Notes: generated by a model from the letters alone, not told the origin. DNA of 43,405 nt from SYOC01 sp035575235 (GCA_035575235.1 DATLYA010000108.1:1-43405); one strand, 5' to 3'. Shown: positions 1 to 8,124, counted from the first letter of the stretch. Program-made: numbers and translations.

Positions 1-57
1 GGACTTAAAATCCCGTGACGGGTAACCGTCGTGCGGGTTCGATTCCCGCCTCCGGCA
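1..57 (+). tRNA. tRNA-Leu (anticodon TAA), 3' part only
   Basis: The window opens inside a tRNA. The anticodon loop reads CTTAAAA, so the anticodon is TAA (decodes UUA, Leu). It is followed by a long variable arm (about positions 15-31), as expected of class II tRNAs. The T arm is a 5-bp stem (33-37 with 45-49) around the loop TTCGATT (38-44). The acceptor 3' strand is 50-56 and the discriminator A is at 57. CCA is not encoded. The D arm and 5' acceptor strand lie outside the window. A tRNA 3' end can serve as an integration site, but no second copy of this end is visible here. Confidence 0.9.
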
Positions 58-473
58 GGCAATGACGATAGCACATTTGATAAGAGGTCAGTCATAGAGG
101 GTTATTGATCGACAGCAGCGTTGTAGTTTTCGGTGGATAACTACTTGGGGGATTTTTCATTGCCCAAACTCCATGACAGGTCTCACGTCCAGAGGCTTTG
201 CGGCGCTCAGCATGACAGTGTTGATAGGCTCCAGCGTAAAGTGTCCGAATGGCATGGAGTCTGATGGAGGTGGACTTTTCCTTAAAAACGTCTGCGCCGC
301 CGGTACTGGCGGAGATTCTGCAGAGTCGCTAGATACACTAGAGGCAGAGAGCGTGATAAGGACAATGTGACCTGGAGAGCGAGCCGAGGATGCATCATGC
401 GCCACGTGGTGCGTCCTCCAGGTTGTGGTCGCCTCGTGCGTCAGTACGAATCCTTGTAAGCCAGGAGGTTCTC
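58..473. other. Non-coding stretch with a REP-like element
   Basis: No convincing gene is visible between the tRNA and the monooxygenase start. Positions 171-219 hold a copy of the TGTCATGCTGAGCG-type dispersed repeat (minus-strand reading), related to 12503-12565. Short reading frames here have no ribosome binding site or recognisable product. Confidence 0.5.
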
Positions 474-1688
474 GTGAAATTCAATCTTTTTATCCTGCCG
501 ACCATTCCCGCGACGCCTGAAGAGCGCGCGCGTCTCCGCCCTATTGGGCGCAACAATGACAGGTATCAGCAGATGCTGCAAGAAGTGCGCGACATCGCGC
601 AGATGGCCGAGGACATGGGCTTTGACGCTATGTCCACCACTGAGCACCACTTCCATTCTGAAGGTTTTGAAGCGTCGGTGGCCCCGCTGATGCTCTATAC
701 TGACCTCGCGGCTCGCACCAAACGCATTAAATTTGCTTCGCTCGGACTGGTGCTGCCGACCTGGGACCCGATTCGTGTGGCTGAGGAGATCGCCGTCCTT
801 GATCATTTAACCCAAGGGCGCTTCATCGCCGGGTTTGCGCGTGGGTATCAAGACCGCTGGACAAACGTGCTGGGCCAACACTATCACGTCACCGGCGCGC
901 CGATGGATGGCTCTGAGGTTGATGCGCACAACCGCGCCGTCTTCGAAGAGGTGTTTAAGATTATCAAGATGGCCTGGACCCAGGAGTCTGTGCGCTTCAA
1001 GACGAAATACTACGAAGTTCCTACACCGTACGAAGAAGGCATCCGCCGCTGGCCGGTAGCCAAGAACTGGACGGCAAAGTACGGCGCTCCCGGCGAGGTG
1101 GATGAAAACGGCTATGTCCAGCGCATCTGCGTCATTCCTAAACCTTACACCCAGCCGCATCCTCCTATCTGGCAACCCTTTTCCGTGAGTGAAAAGACTA
1201 TCCGCTGGTGCGCCACGGAGAATATCCTGCCCTGGATTCTTGTGTCTTATCCTCCGTCATTTCGCCAGTTATGCGAGGCCTACAGGGAGGAGGCGGCGAA
1301 GAGTGGTCGGACCCTCGAACTCGGGCAAAACGTGGGCGCATTCCGTTCTGTGAGTTTAGGGAATTCGTACACGGAAGCCTACACTCTGGGGGCGCACACC
1401 CAAGGAGTGGGGTTTATTGAATACTTCTCGGGCTTCGGGTTCTTTGAGGCGTATCGTTTCCCCGGCGAGACCACGCCAGTGCCGTCGACGTATGAGCGCA
1501 TGGTGGAAGCCAAGTACGCCTTGGTCGGGACGCCGGATGACGTCAAGCGTGAACTCGAGGCGTTGCGGAAGAATTCAAACGTTGAATGGTTTGGTTGGTA
1601 TTTCGACCAGGGCTTGATGTCGTGGGATGAGACCAAACGGCAGCTTGAGCTGTTTGCGACCAAAGTCATGCCGGAGTTTAGAGATTAA
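474..1688 (+). CDS. LLM-class flavin-dependent oxidoreductase (luciferase-like monooxygenase)
   Basis: A 404-residue protein of the bacterial luciferase-like family. These enzymes are TIM barrels that use reduced flavin and O2 to oxidise organic substrates. The start is the GTG at 474, because AGGAGG lies at 463-468 with a 5-nt spacer. A longer in-frame reading from 390 adds 28 residues of low-complexity sequence and has no site. Family-typical segments are STTEHHFH (about residue 55), the motif with DHLTQGRFIAGFARGY (about 110), and the C-terminal segment on residue assignment VGTPDDVKRELEAL. The substrate cannot be read from sequence. A hairpin terminator follows at 1752-1779, so it is probably transcribed alone. 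Confidence 0.9.
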   Translation: MKFNLFILPTIPATPEERARLRPIGRNNDRYQQMLQEVRDIAQMAEDMGFDAMSTTEHHFHSEGFEASVAPLMLYTDLAARTKRIKFASLGLVLPTWDPIRVAEEIAVLDHLTQGRFIAGFARGYQDRWTNVLGQHYHVTGAPMDGSEVDAHNRAVFEEVFKIIKMAWTQESVRFKTKYYEVPTPYEEGIRRWPVAKNWTAKYGAPGEVDENGYVQRICVIPKPYTQPHPPIWQPFSVSEKTIRWCATENILPWILVSYPPSFRQLCEAYREEAAKSGRTLELGQNVGAFRSVSLGNSYTEAYTLGAHTQGVGFIEYFSGFGFFEAYRFPGETTPVPSTYERMVEAKYALVGTPDDVKRELEALRKNSNVEWFGWYFDQGLMSWDETKRQLELFATKVMPEFRD

Positions 1689-1751
1689 CGAACGGCGGCA
1701 GGAGCATGTGGGTCGCCAAACCCAGGAGTTGCGATCCTGAGCAGTAATGTG

Positions 1752-1786
1752 AGCGGCGTGGCGGATGTGTCACGCCGTTTCTGTTT
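1752..1786 (+). terminator. Rho-independent terminator after the monooxygenase gene
   Basis: AGCGGCGTG (1752-1760) pairs with CACGCCGTT (1771-1779) across a 10-nt loop with one G-U pair. A T-rich tract follows (TTTCTGTTT). It lies between the monooxygenase stop and rmlD. Confidence 0.6.
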
Positions 1787-1813
1787 GCGAGAGACGTTTG
1801 AGGGACCGGCGCT

Positions 1814-2689
1814 ATGCGAATACTGTTAACCGGCGCTCATGGCCAGCTCGGCAAGGCGCTGCAAGCGGTGCTGTCTGAGCACGAGGTTGCCGCCTTCAGC
1901 CATGAGCAATTAGACATCACGCGGCTGGACGAGGTGCGAGCGGCGTGTGCTGCGCGCCGTCCCGATCTTGTGATCAACGCGGCGGCATACAACAACGTGG
2001 ACGGCGCCGAGAGCGATTCGTCGGCGGCATACGCCGGCAATGCATTAGGGCCGCGTAATCTTGCTGTGGCGACTGCCGCACGACAGATCCCGTTGTTACA
2101 TGTGTCCACTGATTATGTGTTTGACGGCGAAAGTCTCCGCCCTTATCACGAGTATGACCGGCCAAACCCGCAGTCGGTGTACGGGGCCAGCAAACTGGCG
2201 GGAGAAGAAGCCGTACGCACGTTCAACTGGCGTCATTATATCGTACGGACCGCATGGCTTTACGACGTTGGCGGGCGGAATTTCCCGCATACTATGCTCA
2301 CGCTGGCGAAAAATAATCCTGTAGTGCGAGTGGTAAGCGATCAGTTCGGCTCGCCAACTTACGTCCCGCATTTGGCGCAAGCGCTGGTGTCGCTGCTGAC
2401 ATCGGAGGCCTATGGGACGTATCACTTCGCCGGGCAAGGGGGAACGAGTTGGTATGAGTTAACGCGCGTACTGTACCGCGCCCTCGACGTGCCGACCCCT
2501 GTGCTGCCTGTCTCGAGCGCCGAATTCCCGCGTCCGGCGCGGCGGCCTCGCTATGCGGTGTTGACGACGATCCAAGATCCGCGCATTGTGCTTCCGCCGT
2601 GGGAAGACGGCGTCGCGGCGTTCGCGCGCGCCTTGCAGTCGTCGCAATGTGTCGGGTCCAGAGGCAGTATTTGCGTTCAGATCATTTGA
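1814..2689 (+). CDS. rfbD: dTDP-4-dehydrorhamnose reductase (RmlD/RfbD family)
   Basis: A 291-residue extended short-chain reductase. Members reduce dTDP-4-dehydro-L-rhamnose with NAD(P)H in the last step of dTDP-rhamnose synthesis for surface glycans. The N-terminus carries the Rossmann loop GAHGQLGKAL (residues 7-16). NAAAYNNVDGAE lies near 56, the STDYVFDG segment near 99, and the catalytic YGASKLAGE near 122. A GAGGGA site precedes the ATG. No rmlA, rmlB or rmlC is adjacent, so the gene is an isolated pathway member here. Length and motifs are normal for the family. A hairpin follows the stop at 2691-2711. Confidence 0.88.
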   Translation: MRILLTGAHGQLGKALQAVLSEHEVAAFSHEQLDITRLDEVRAACAARRPDLVINAAAYNNVDGAESDSSAAYAGNALGPRNLAVATAARQIPLLHVSTDYVFDGESLRPYHEYDRPNPQSVYGASKLAGEEAVRTFNWRHYIVRTAWLYDVGGRNFPHTMLTLAKNNPVVRVVSDQFGSPTYVPHLAQALVSLLTSEAYGTYHFAGQGGTSWYELTRVLYRALDVPTPVLPVSSAEFPRPARRPRYAVLTTIQDPRIVLPPWEDGVAAFARALQSSQCVGSRGSICVQII

Positions 2690-2690
2690 G

Positions 2691-2711
2691 GGCGGGAATC
2701 ATACTCCCGCC
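2691..2711 (+). terminator. Hairpin just after rmlD stop
   Basis: GGCGGGA (2691-2697) pairs perfectly with TCCCGCC (2705-2711) around a 7-nt loop. It lies immediately after the rmlD stop codon. No T tract follows, so termination is only likely. Confidence 0.4.
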
Positions 2712-2725
2712 TTCGGTGGGTAAAA

Positions 2726-2748
2726 CCAGGCTTTGCCCGCAAGCCGCC
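2726..2748. repeat. 23-bp repeat, copy 1 (inverted partner at 10867-10889)
   Basis: The reverse complement of this segment matches 10867-10889 at 21 of 23 positions; the shared core on the other strand is GGGCAAAGCCTGG. Both copies are in non-coding sequence. I do not recognise the element. Confidence 0.5.
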
Positions 2749-2853
2749 TGCAGCATGGTTGTGAGCTTCCAAGGCGCAGACAGGGCTTGCGACTCCAGAG
2801 CATGTCGCTTTATCCCAGCCTGCCAATGCATCAGGAGCATCCAGGATTTGATC

Positions 2854-3237
2854 ATGCTCCCTTTCCAGTTGCTCGCGCTGTTGATTTCTGACACAATGCC
2901 TAGCGCTTCGAGCGGCAAACATACTCCTTACGGCGTGTGGCGATCCCTCTTTATGAATGCAACAGCTTCCTCTTCGTGGCGCCGGTTTTGGCGCTACTGG
3001 TTTCTTCAGGCAACTGTGCTCCGCGCCGTGAAAGTGGCTGCTGTCGTGGGATCTATCCTTACCTTGATTAATCAACATGACGTCTTGTGGCGCGGGGAGT
3101 TTTCCCTCCACCTCTTCCTGAAAATCCTGCTGACCTTCACCGTGCCGTACAGCGTGTCCTCATTCTCGTCCGCCCGCGCGTATATGCATATGGATCGTGA
3201 GGCGGCTGCCTCGCGTCAGCGCACGGAGTTTGTGTGA
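2854..3237 (+). CDS. NrtS-like small nitrate/nitrite transporter
   Basis: The C-terminal 80 residues resemble the NrtS family of small two-helix membrane proteins. A first helix (AVKVAAVVGSILTLINQHD) is followed by an acidic/basic loop with the LLRGE-like WRGEF, then LKILLTFTVPYSVSSFSSA. The start is uncertain. ATG 2854 has AGGA 7 nt upstream and is used here (127 residues). ATG 2896 and ATG 2953 give shorter products nearer the usual NrtS length but lack a site. The stop TGA overlaps the GTG start of the permease by 4 bases (GTGA), which implies translational coupling. Transport of nitrate or nitrite is inferred from family only. Confidence 0.6.
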   Translation: MLPFQLLALLISDTMPSASSGKHTPYGVWRSLFMNATASSSWRRFWRYWFLQATVLRAVKVAAVVGSILTLINQHDVLWRGEFSLHLFLKILLTFTVPYSVSSFSSARAYMHMDREAAASRQRTEFV

Positions 3238-4742
3238 GCGAGCGGCGCGGATCTCCTGCCTTCTCCACACCGGCAACAACAGTGCTGGTCCGGAAACGGG
3301 AAGGGGAATTTCATCGCGAACTCGGCATACTCGACGCCAGCGCCATTGTGGCGGGGTCGATGATTGGTTCGGGCATCTTTATCGTCTCTGCAGACGTCGC
3401 CCGGACAGTAGGATCGCCTGGGTGGCTACTGGTGGTATGGGTGGTGAACGCCGTTATCACGCTGTTCGGCGCGATCGCCTATGGTGAACTGGCGGCGATG
3501 ATGCCGCGCGCAGGCGGTCAATATGTCTACCTGCGCGAAGCGTATTCGCCGCTCCTGGGATTTCTCTACGGCTGGACCTTATTTCTGGTCATTCAAACGG
3601 GGACGATGGCTGCGGTGGCGGTCGGGTTTGCCAAATATCTCGGCGTGCTGCTTCCTTGGGTGTCGGCGGAGCATGTCCTTTTTGCCGTTGGTCCTATCGC
3701 TTTCTCCACACAGCGAGTCGTGGCGATTGCCGTGCTCGCCATACTGACGTGGTCAAATAGCCTGGGCGTGCGTGAGGGAAAGTTCGTCCAAAATCTGTTT
3801 ACGTCGGTAAAAATTGCAGCATTGGTGAGTCTGATCGTGCTAGGCGTCTTCGTCTCGCGCAACGAGGCCGCCGTGGCCGCAAACCTGGCGAACTTCTGGG
3901 GAACGCAGCCGCTCTCGATGGGATTTCTGATGGCGCTTGGCGGCGCGATGGTTGGTCCGCTATTCTCCTCGGACGCGTGGAATAACGTGACGTTCACCGC
4001 CGGGGAAGTGAAGAATCCCCGCCGCACGCTACCGCTGAGCCTGATTGGCGGCACAGCACTGGTCATGGCGCTCTACTGTCTGGTTAACATCGCCTATCTC
4101 TGCCTGCTGCCGCTGACCGGCTCGCCAGACGGCGCCACGGTGATGGAACGCGGCATGCAGTACGCGGCGGAAGACCGGGTGGCGACCGCCTCCGCCTACA
4201 TGATTTTTGGCCCTAGCGCTGCGTCGATTATGGCGGTGGCGATCATGGTCAGCACGTTTGGTTGCCTGAATGGCCTCACGCTCGCCGGGCCGCGCTTGTA
4301 CTATGCGCTGGCGCAAGACAAGCTGTTTTTCGCTCAAACCGGGCGCCTCAACCCGGCGGGCGTGCCCGCCGGAGGACTGTGGCTCCAGATGGCGTGGGCG
4401 TCGTTGTTGACGCTCTCCGGCGCCTATGGAAATCTGCTTGATTATGTCATGTTCGCCGCTTTGCTGTTTTATGTGTTGACGGTGACGGGTCTCTTCATCT
4501 TGCGCCGTCGTCGTCCAGACGCCGAACGTCCCTATCGTGCATGTGGCTATCCCTGGCTGCCTGCTGCCTATGTGCTTATGGCGGCAGGCATCATGCTTGA
4601 TTTGTTGTTCGTAAAACCTGCCTATACGTGGCCTGGGTTGTTAATCGTGCTGACCGGTGTGCCCGTCTATTTTTTCTGGCGACGCAGGGCCGTTGCATTT
4701 CGCGAGACGTCCGCTTCAGGATCTCGTTCCGCTGATGGATAG
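3234..4742 (+). CDS. APC-family amino acid permease
   Basis: A 502-residue polytopic membrane protein with about 12 hydrophobic segments. The substrate-binding broken-helix motif of the amino acid-polyamine-organocation family is present as GSMIGSGIFI near residue 41. The second family region VNAVITLFGAIAYGELAAMMPRAGG follows near 82-106 in shortened form here as AYGELAAMMPRAGG. It would import an amino acid or amine by proton or ion coupling, or exchange one; the substrate cannot be assigned. The GTG start overlaps the stop of the NrtS-like gene as GTGA, so the two are probably co-translated. The stop is TAG, showing that TAG terminates in this genome. Confidence 0.85.
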   Translation: MSERRGSPAFSTPATTVLVRKREGEFHRELGILDASAIVAGSMIGSGIFIVSADVARTVGSPGWLLVVWVVNAVITLFGAIAYGELAAMMPRAGGQYVYLREAYSPLLGFLYGWTLFLVIQTGTMAAVAVGFAKYLGVLLPWVSAEHVLFAVGPIAFSTQRVVAIAVLAILTWSNSLGVREGKFVQNLFTSVKIAALVSLIVLGVFVSRNEAAVAANLANFWGTQPLSMGFLMALGGAMVGPLFSSDAWNNVTFTAGEVKNPRRTLPLSLIGGTALVMALYCLVNIAYLCLLPLTGSPDGATVMERGMQYAAEDRVATASAYMIFGPSAASIMAVAIMVSTFGCLNGLTLAGPRLYYALAQDKLFFAQTGRLNPAGVPAGGLWLQMAWASLLTLSGAYGNLLDYVMFAALLFYVLTVTGLFILRRRRPDAERPYRACGYPWLPAAYVLMAAGIMLDLLFVKPAYTWPGLLIVLTGVPVYFFWRRRAVAFRETSASGSRSADG

Positions 4743-4799
4743 GGTTGTAGTCCGCTGACGGTTGGCGGCATCGGAAGGGATAGAAGGAGCCCGGCGCTC

Positions 4800-5537
4800 A
4801 TGACAGAAACAGCAGCCATTGTGGATACTACTGGTAAACAATCACAAGCTCCGCATTTTTCCGTAAAAAAACTGCTCCTTGGCGCCGCGGCGCTCGTCAC
4901 CCTGGTTGTCCTTGGTCGTTATGCGGGCGCCTATGTGCCGCAGTTTGCCATGTGGGTGAACCGTCTGGGGGTATGGGGGCCTATCGTCTTTATCTGCGGC
5001 TATACCGTGGCGACAGTGGCGTTCGTGCCCGGGTCGCTGTTGACGCTTGCGGCAGGGGCCATTTGGGGCCTGTTTCCTGGCGTTCTCTATGTTTTTGTCG
5101 CCGCCGTGTTGGGCGCATCAGCAGCTTTTCTTGTCTCCCGTTATGTGGCGAGGGGGGCGGTGGAGCGTCGGCTGGCGGCAAATAGCCGGTTTGCCGCCGT
5201 TGATCGCGCCGTAGGAACGCAGGGAAGAAAGCTTGTCTTTCTGCTGCGGCTCTCGCCGGTGTTTCCCTTCAATCTGTTGAATTACGCCTTGGGGCTGACC
5301 AGCATCCGTTTTACGGATTATGTGATTGCGTCCGTAGGCATGCTGCCGGGGTCGTTCCTGTACGTCTACTATGGCAAACTCGCTGGAGACCTGGCGGCGC
5401 TCGCCGGCGGCGCGCCGGTAGCAAAGGGGACCGGTTACTACGCGGTGCTCCTCATCGGTTTGATGGCGACAATTGTTGTGACTACCATGGTCACGCGCAC
5501 GGCGCGTCAGGCGCTAAAAGAAGCAACTGGCGAGTAG
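4800..5537 (+). CDS. TVP38/TMEM64 (VTT domain) membrane protein
   Basis: A 245-residue integral membrane protein of the VTT/DedA-related family. The first membrane segment is at about 22-42. The core family region includes FVPGSLLTLAAGAIWG (about 76-91), the following glycine-rich LGASAAFLVSRYVAR (about 105-119), and LRLSPVFPFNLLNYALG (about 150-166), which is the characteristic second re-entrant motif. Related proteins act in lipid or cation handling in the inner membrane. Here the role is inferred only. AGGAGCC lies upstream of the ATG. It follows the permease by 57 bp on the same strand and may share its transcript. Confidence 0.85.
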   Translation: MTETAAIVDTTGKQSQAPHFSVKKLLLGAAALVTLVVLGRYAGAYVPQFAMWVNRLGVWGPIVFICGYTVATVAFVPGSLLTLAAGAIWGLFPGVLYVFVAAVLGASAAFLVSRYVARGAVERRLAANSRFAAVDRAVGTQGRKLVFLLRLSPVFPFNLLNYALGLTSIRFTDYVIASVGMLPGSFLYVYYGKLAGDLAALAGGAPVAKGTGYYAVLLIGLMATIVVTTMVTRTARQALKEATGE

Positions 5538-5742
5538 GCTTTGGGGCCGGCGCGCGGCGCACCTAACGCTGAGCAGACACCGAGAAAGCAAATCGAACAA
5601 GCGCATAATACAGAACGCGGAGGTGACTGGATTCTCGCTTCCTCTCAGGCAGGCTCGCAAATAGAGGGCTACCTCTTGTCTCAGCCTTGTTTGGTCTTCA
5701 TGCATACAGGCGCGAGGGCCTCTTTGCTTTGTTCCTCTTCGT

Positions 5743-6291
5743 TCACTCTGCCTCAAAGCACGCCGCAAGGAGGCTGGTGAGCAGGTCCTCCACACTTCCC
5801 TCGGTAGGCAGCGGCAGAGCAGGATTTAAGATCTGCCAGACGACGATCCCCTGGACCGTTACCCCCAGGCTCACCTGGGCCTGCAGCGGTGTCGCCCCGT
5901 GTCGCGCCTCCTGAATGGTGTGTACACGCACGACAGGAGTCAGCAAATCTGGGCGAAAAGCAGGACGAGCATCGATCGCAAACTCGATCGTCTGATGGTC
6001 TTGCCCTACCCCTTTTAAGGTCAAGAGGGCGCCCCGCCGCATATAGGTTGTGGTGCCCTGCGGACTGCGGGCGTGGGTCAGTAGAGTCAGCTGCGGAAAC
6101 TGGTCGGTCTGCCGCAGCGCCTGCACCAAACGGGTTAAGGTATGGACGACCTCATCCATGCCCGCCACCCAGAGGCGCTCGGCTTGGACTTGATTCAGGA
6201 CAGCGGTCTGATGGCGCTGGTCGCGTTCCCGCGTTTTGCGCCGGACCAGCTCGGCCATTTGCTGCGCCCAGGCTTCGAGATGGGACTCCAT
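5743..6291 (-). CDS. Hypothetical protein, 182 residues
   Basis: I do not recognise the family. The reading frame looks genuine. AGGAGGAGAACT precedes the ATG at 6291, codon usage favours GC-ending codons, and no frameshift is seen. The N-terminal half is charged and helical (many E, R, Q; about residues 1-65). The C-terminal half is predicted beta-rich, with the repeated phrases TYMRRGALLTLKGVG and IEFAIDARPAFRPDLLTPV. No signal peptide or membrane segment is visible. It lies just downstream of a scrambled pseudogene on the same strand. Confidence 0.6.
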   Translation of the reverse strand: MESHLEAWAQQMAELVRRKTRERDQRHQTAVLNQVQAERLWVAGMDEVVHTLTRLVQALRQTDQFPQLTLLTHARSPQGTTTYMRRGALLTLKGVGQDHQTIEFAIDARPAFRPDLLTPVVRVHTIQEARHGATPLQAQVSLGVTVQGIVVWQILNPALPLPTEGSVEDLLTSLLAACFEAE

Positions 6292-6318
6292 AGTTCTCCT
6301 CCTAGCCTCCTCACTCTA

Positions 6319-6560
6319 TCATTGCTTGCAGGAAAAGGCTTGAGGCAAGGCATCCAGAGCCAGGGTCTGTCCTTCTTCCTGCAGTCGCTCCGGGTGAGAC
6401 TGGAAATAGGTCGCCACGACGAGGTAACTGCTGCATCAGCACCCAACACCGCTCAAAATAGTTGCGCAGCGTCGGATCGTAGAGGGTCGAGAGCACGCGC
6501 TTGTACCCGGCAATCAGGGTCTCCCGCTCCAATTGCCGCTTGATTGCGATCGAGCACGCG
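6319..6560 (-). pseudogene. Remnant of a DUF4070 B12-binding radical SAM protein
   Basis: A C-terminal fragment. The segment ERETLIAGYKRVLSTLYDP and the following NYFERCWVLMQQL (minus strand, about 6555-6430) resemble the DUF4070 region that follows the radical SAM core. The frame then changes, and the end reads TYFQSHPERLQEEGQTLALD up to the stop at 6319-6321. Between the two pieces about 40 family residues appear to be missing, and the frame shifts near 6425. No CxxxCxxC cluster motif remains. It directly abuts the slipin remnant, giving a chimeric dead locus. Confidence 0.5.
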
Positions 6561-6752
6561 AAAGTACAGGACGGCGCTGACCTTCACGCCCTGGCGCGAG
6601 AACACGTATGGGGACCGCCTGCTCTCGGTGACGTTGCTCGTAGGCCTTGTCGTAGCGCCCAGCCTCCAGAAAGTGCCCAGCAAACACGAGAGCGACCATC
6701 ACCGTCGCATCGCCACGACTGCGAAGAAAGCAATAGCAAATGCTATCATCAT
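6541..6752 (-). pseudogene. Remnant of a slipin/stomatin (SPFH) gene
   Basis: The ATG at 6752 has GGAGGCGAGCT just upstream and starts a hydrophobic peptide (MMIAFAIAFFAVVA). This is the membrane anchor expected of slipins, but the frame ends after about 17 codons. In another frame the sequence reads VFSRQGVKVSAVLYFRVLD, which matches the SPFH beta-strand region (usually near residue 80). Most of the intervening sequence is missing or shifted. The gene is broken and fused to the DUF4070 remnant. Confidence 0.5.
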
Positions 6753-6859
6753 AGCTCGCCTCCATTCAGGGACGTTGCAAGTTTTTCGTTTCCTTTACTG
6801 AGAGTGGGGTTTCGTAACCCGAGTCATACCAGAATCTTCACGGGTCGCTGACGTATGCT

Positions 6860-7039
6860 CTAAGCGGCTCCATTGAGGCGCCTAATCGAGAGGCAGAGGC
6901 AGGCGCGGCAGAAGGCAATCTTCCACCACCGCCAGACTTGCCCTCGGCGCCCGCACTTTGCGCAGAGGCGCGCACTAGGGCGCGGCGGAATCCAAGGGAC
7001 AATCTCGTTTTTTACTGTGGCTACTAATGGAGTAGGCAT
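6860..7039 (-). CDS. Small zinc-ribbon-like protein (59 residues)
   Basis: A 59-residue ORF with AAGGAGCGAACA directly before its ATG at 7039. It contains two cysteine knuckles, CAKC (26-29) and CRAC (44-47), separated by 14 residues rich in Trp and Arg (GRRGQVWRWWK). That pattern would fit a single zinc ribbon. Another Cys follows at 49. I do not recognise a named family. A decayed homologue lies at 32277-32474, supporting a real gene. It is the last gene of a minus-strand series dps, DUF3309, this gene, so it may belong to the same stress unit. Confidence 0.55.
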   Translation of the reverse strand: MPTPLVATVKNEIVPWIPPRPSARLCAKCGRRGQVWRWWKIAFCRACLCLSIRRLNGAA

Positions 7040-7104
7040 TGTTCGCTCCTTACTGTAGGCACGACGGTTCCTGGCGGGTACTTTTCAGAGGCGATCGGCG
7101 CTGC

Positions 7105-7254
7105 TCAGAGTCGGCCGGTCAAGAGCAGCATCAGGAGGACAAGGACCAGCACCCCGGCGAGACCCGAGGGCCCATAGCCATACGAGTGATAGCCAAAACG
7201 GGGCAAACCTCCCACCAACACCAGCGTGAGAACAACCAACAACACGAGGCTCAT
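7105..7254 (-). CDS. DUF3309 micro-membrane protein, copy 1
   Basis: 49 residues with the DUF3309 layout. An N-terminal hydrophobic segment (MSLVLLVVLTLVLVGG) is followed by an aromatic turn with HSYGYGPSG, then a second hydrophobic segment ending in LLTGRL. A near-identical paralogue lies at 11501-11650. The family is small, predicted to sit in the inner membrane, and has no known function. The gene follows the Dps-like gene on the same strand, downstream of element copy A. Confidence 0.8.
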   Translation of the reverse strand: MSLVLLVVLTLVLVGGLPRFGYHSYGYGPSGLAGVLVLVLLMLLLTGRL

Positions 7255-7471
7255 TGTCAATTCCCTCCGTGCGGCCACGCTGACCGCGTTCGCAACATCA
7301 CGCCCGGTGGACGTTCCCGCCGGTGATTCAGGATTTGTTGTTATTCAGTTAACAATGTTGATGGCAATCATCCATCGGCTTCTCCTTACGGTAAACTGAT
7401 CGTTCTTTTCCGCCTCTCGTCTGCTGCGACGCGGCGGCACTGCCTGACGTTCCCTGTGCCGTACGCCCGGT

Positions 7472-8002
7472 TTACCCCTCTGGTTTTGCGTTGACCTCTC
7501 GGTGGTGGAGGTGTGATTCCAAGACCCACAATTGCCTATCAACCCTGCGCGAGATATCGGTGTAAATCGCCGCACTGCCCGCATCCTCGACATCCGCGAC
7601 GAGGGTAATGTTCTCCCGCAGAGTCACGGCATAGCGCCCGAAGCGCTCCGCCAGGGCCTGTACATGACCGTCGCCTTCCATGACGGCGTCCGGATACTCC
7701 GGCAGCTTCGACTGCCTGGCCGCCATGCGGACCGTGCCCATCACGACTCCCCCCAGCACGGTGATGCGTTGGGCCACCATGTCGGTGTACGCTTGGAGTT
7801 CGTTCAGCATAGTGGAGAAGAGGGGATGCAACAAAGAAAAATCTTTCCCCTTGATATTCCAGCAGGCCTGCCCGACTTGAGAGCGCAGATCCATGGTGCA
7901 GGCGAGGGTTTGATTTAGCAGCGTAATGACGTCCAGGCGGATTTCTGGAGGCATGCCAATCCGTGTAGGAGGGAGGACGTGCAGCTGGTCGTTCTTGTTC
8001 AT
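7472..8002 (-). CDS. Dps/ferritin-like protein with altered ferroxidase site
   Basis: A 176-residue Dps-family protein; normal members form 12-mers that oxidise and store iron and may bind DNA. The family core is clear: CWNIKGKDFSLLH (about 47-59) and DMVAQRITVLGG (about 73-84). The C-terminus has the expected DISRRVDRQLWVLESHL helix. Aligned by eye to E. coli Dps, His51 is Cys, Asp67 is Ser and Glu82 is Gln, while His63 and Asp78 remain. The intersubunit iron site is therefore probably impaired. A site AAGGATAG precedes the ATG. Element copy A lies 122 bp upstream, with a long leader between. Confidence 0.85.
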   Translation of the reverse strand: MNKNDQLHVLPPTRIGMPPEIRLDVITLLNQTLACTMDLRSQVGQACWNIKGKDFSLLHPLFSTMLNELQAYTDMVAQRITVLGGVVMGTVRMAARQSKLPEYPDAVMEGDGHVQALAERFGRYAVTLRENITLVADVEDAGSAAIYTDISRRVDRQLWVLESHLHHREVNAKPEG

Positions 8003-8124
8003 AATCTATCCTTGCGGCTCTCCGCGGCGTCTCACGTGCGTGAGCGGTTGCCAAATGTGGTCCCGACGGGGAGATACGAGGGTGTCGCGACCTGTGAGAG
8101 CCTTTTTCATGTCTTTATGAGAAA
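8003..8124 (-). promoter_or_regulatory. Long structured leader of the Dps-like gene
   Basis: The region between element A and the start codon can pair GGCTCTC (transcript, from 8102-8096) with GAGAGCC (from 8022-8016), which ends just before the AAGGAUAG site. The decayed dps copy has a leader of the same size (32056-32174). It keeps AAAAAGGCTC at its beginning and GAGCCGC then AGGATAGATT at its end. Conservation of both arms suggests a leader structure near the ribosome site. Confidence 0.4.

Noticed and set aside
7539..8054. 171-codon minus-strand frame overlapping dps
   Set aside because: It is an out-of-frame reading of the Dps gene; the Dps frame has family motifs and a site.
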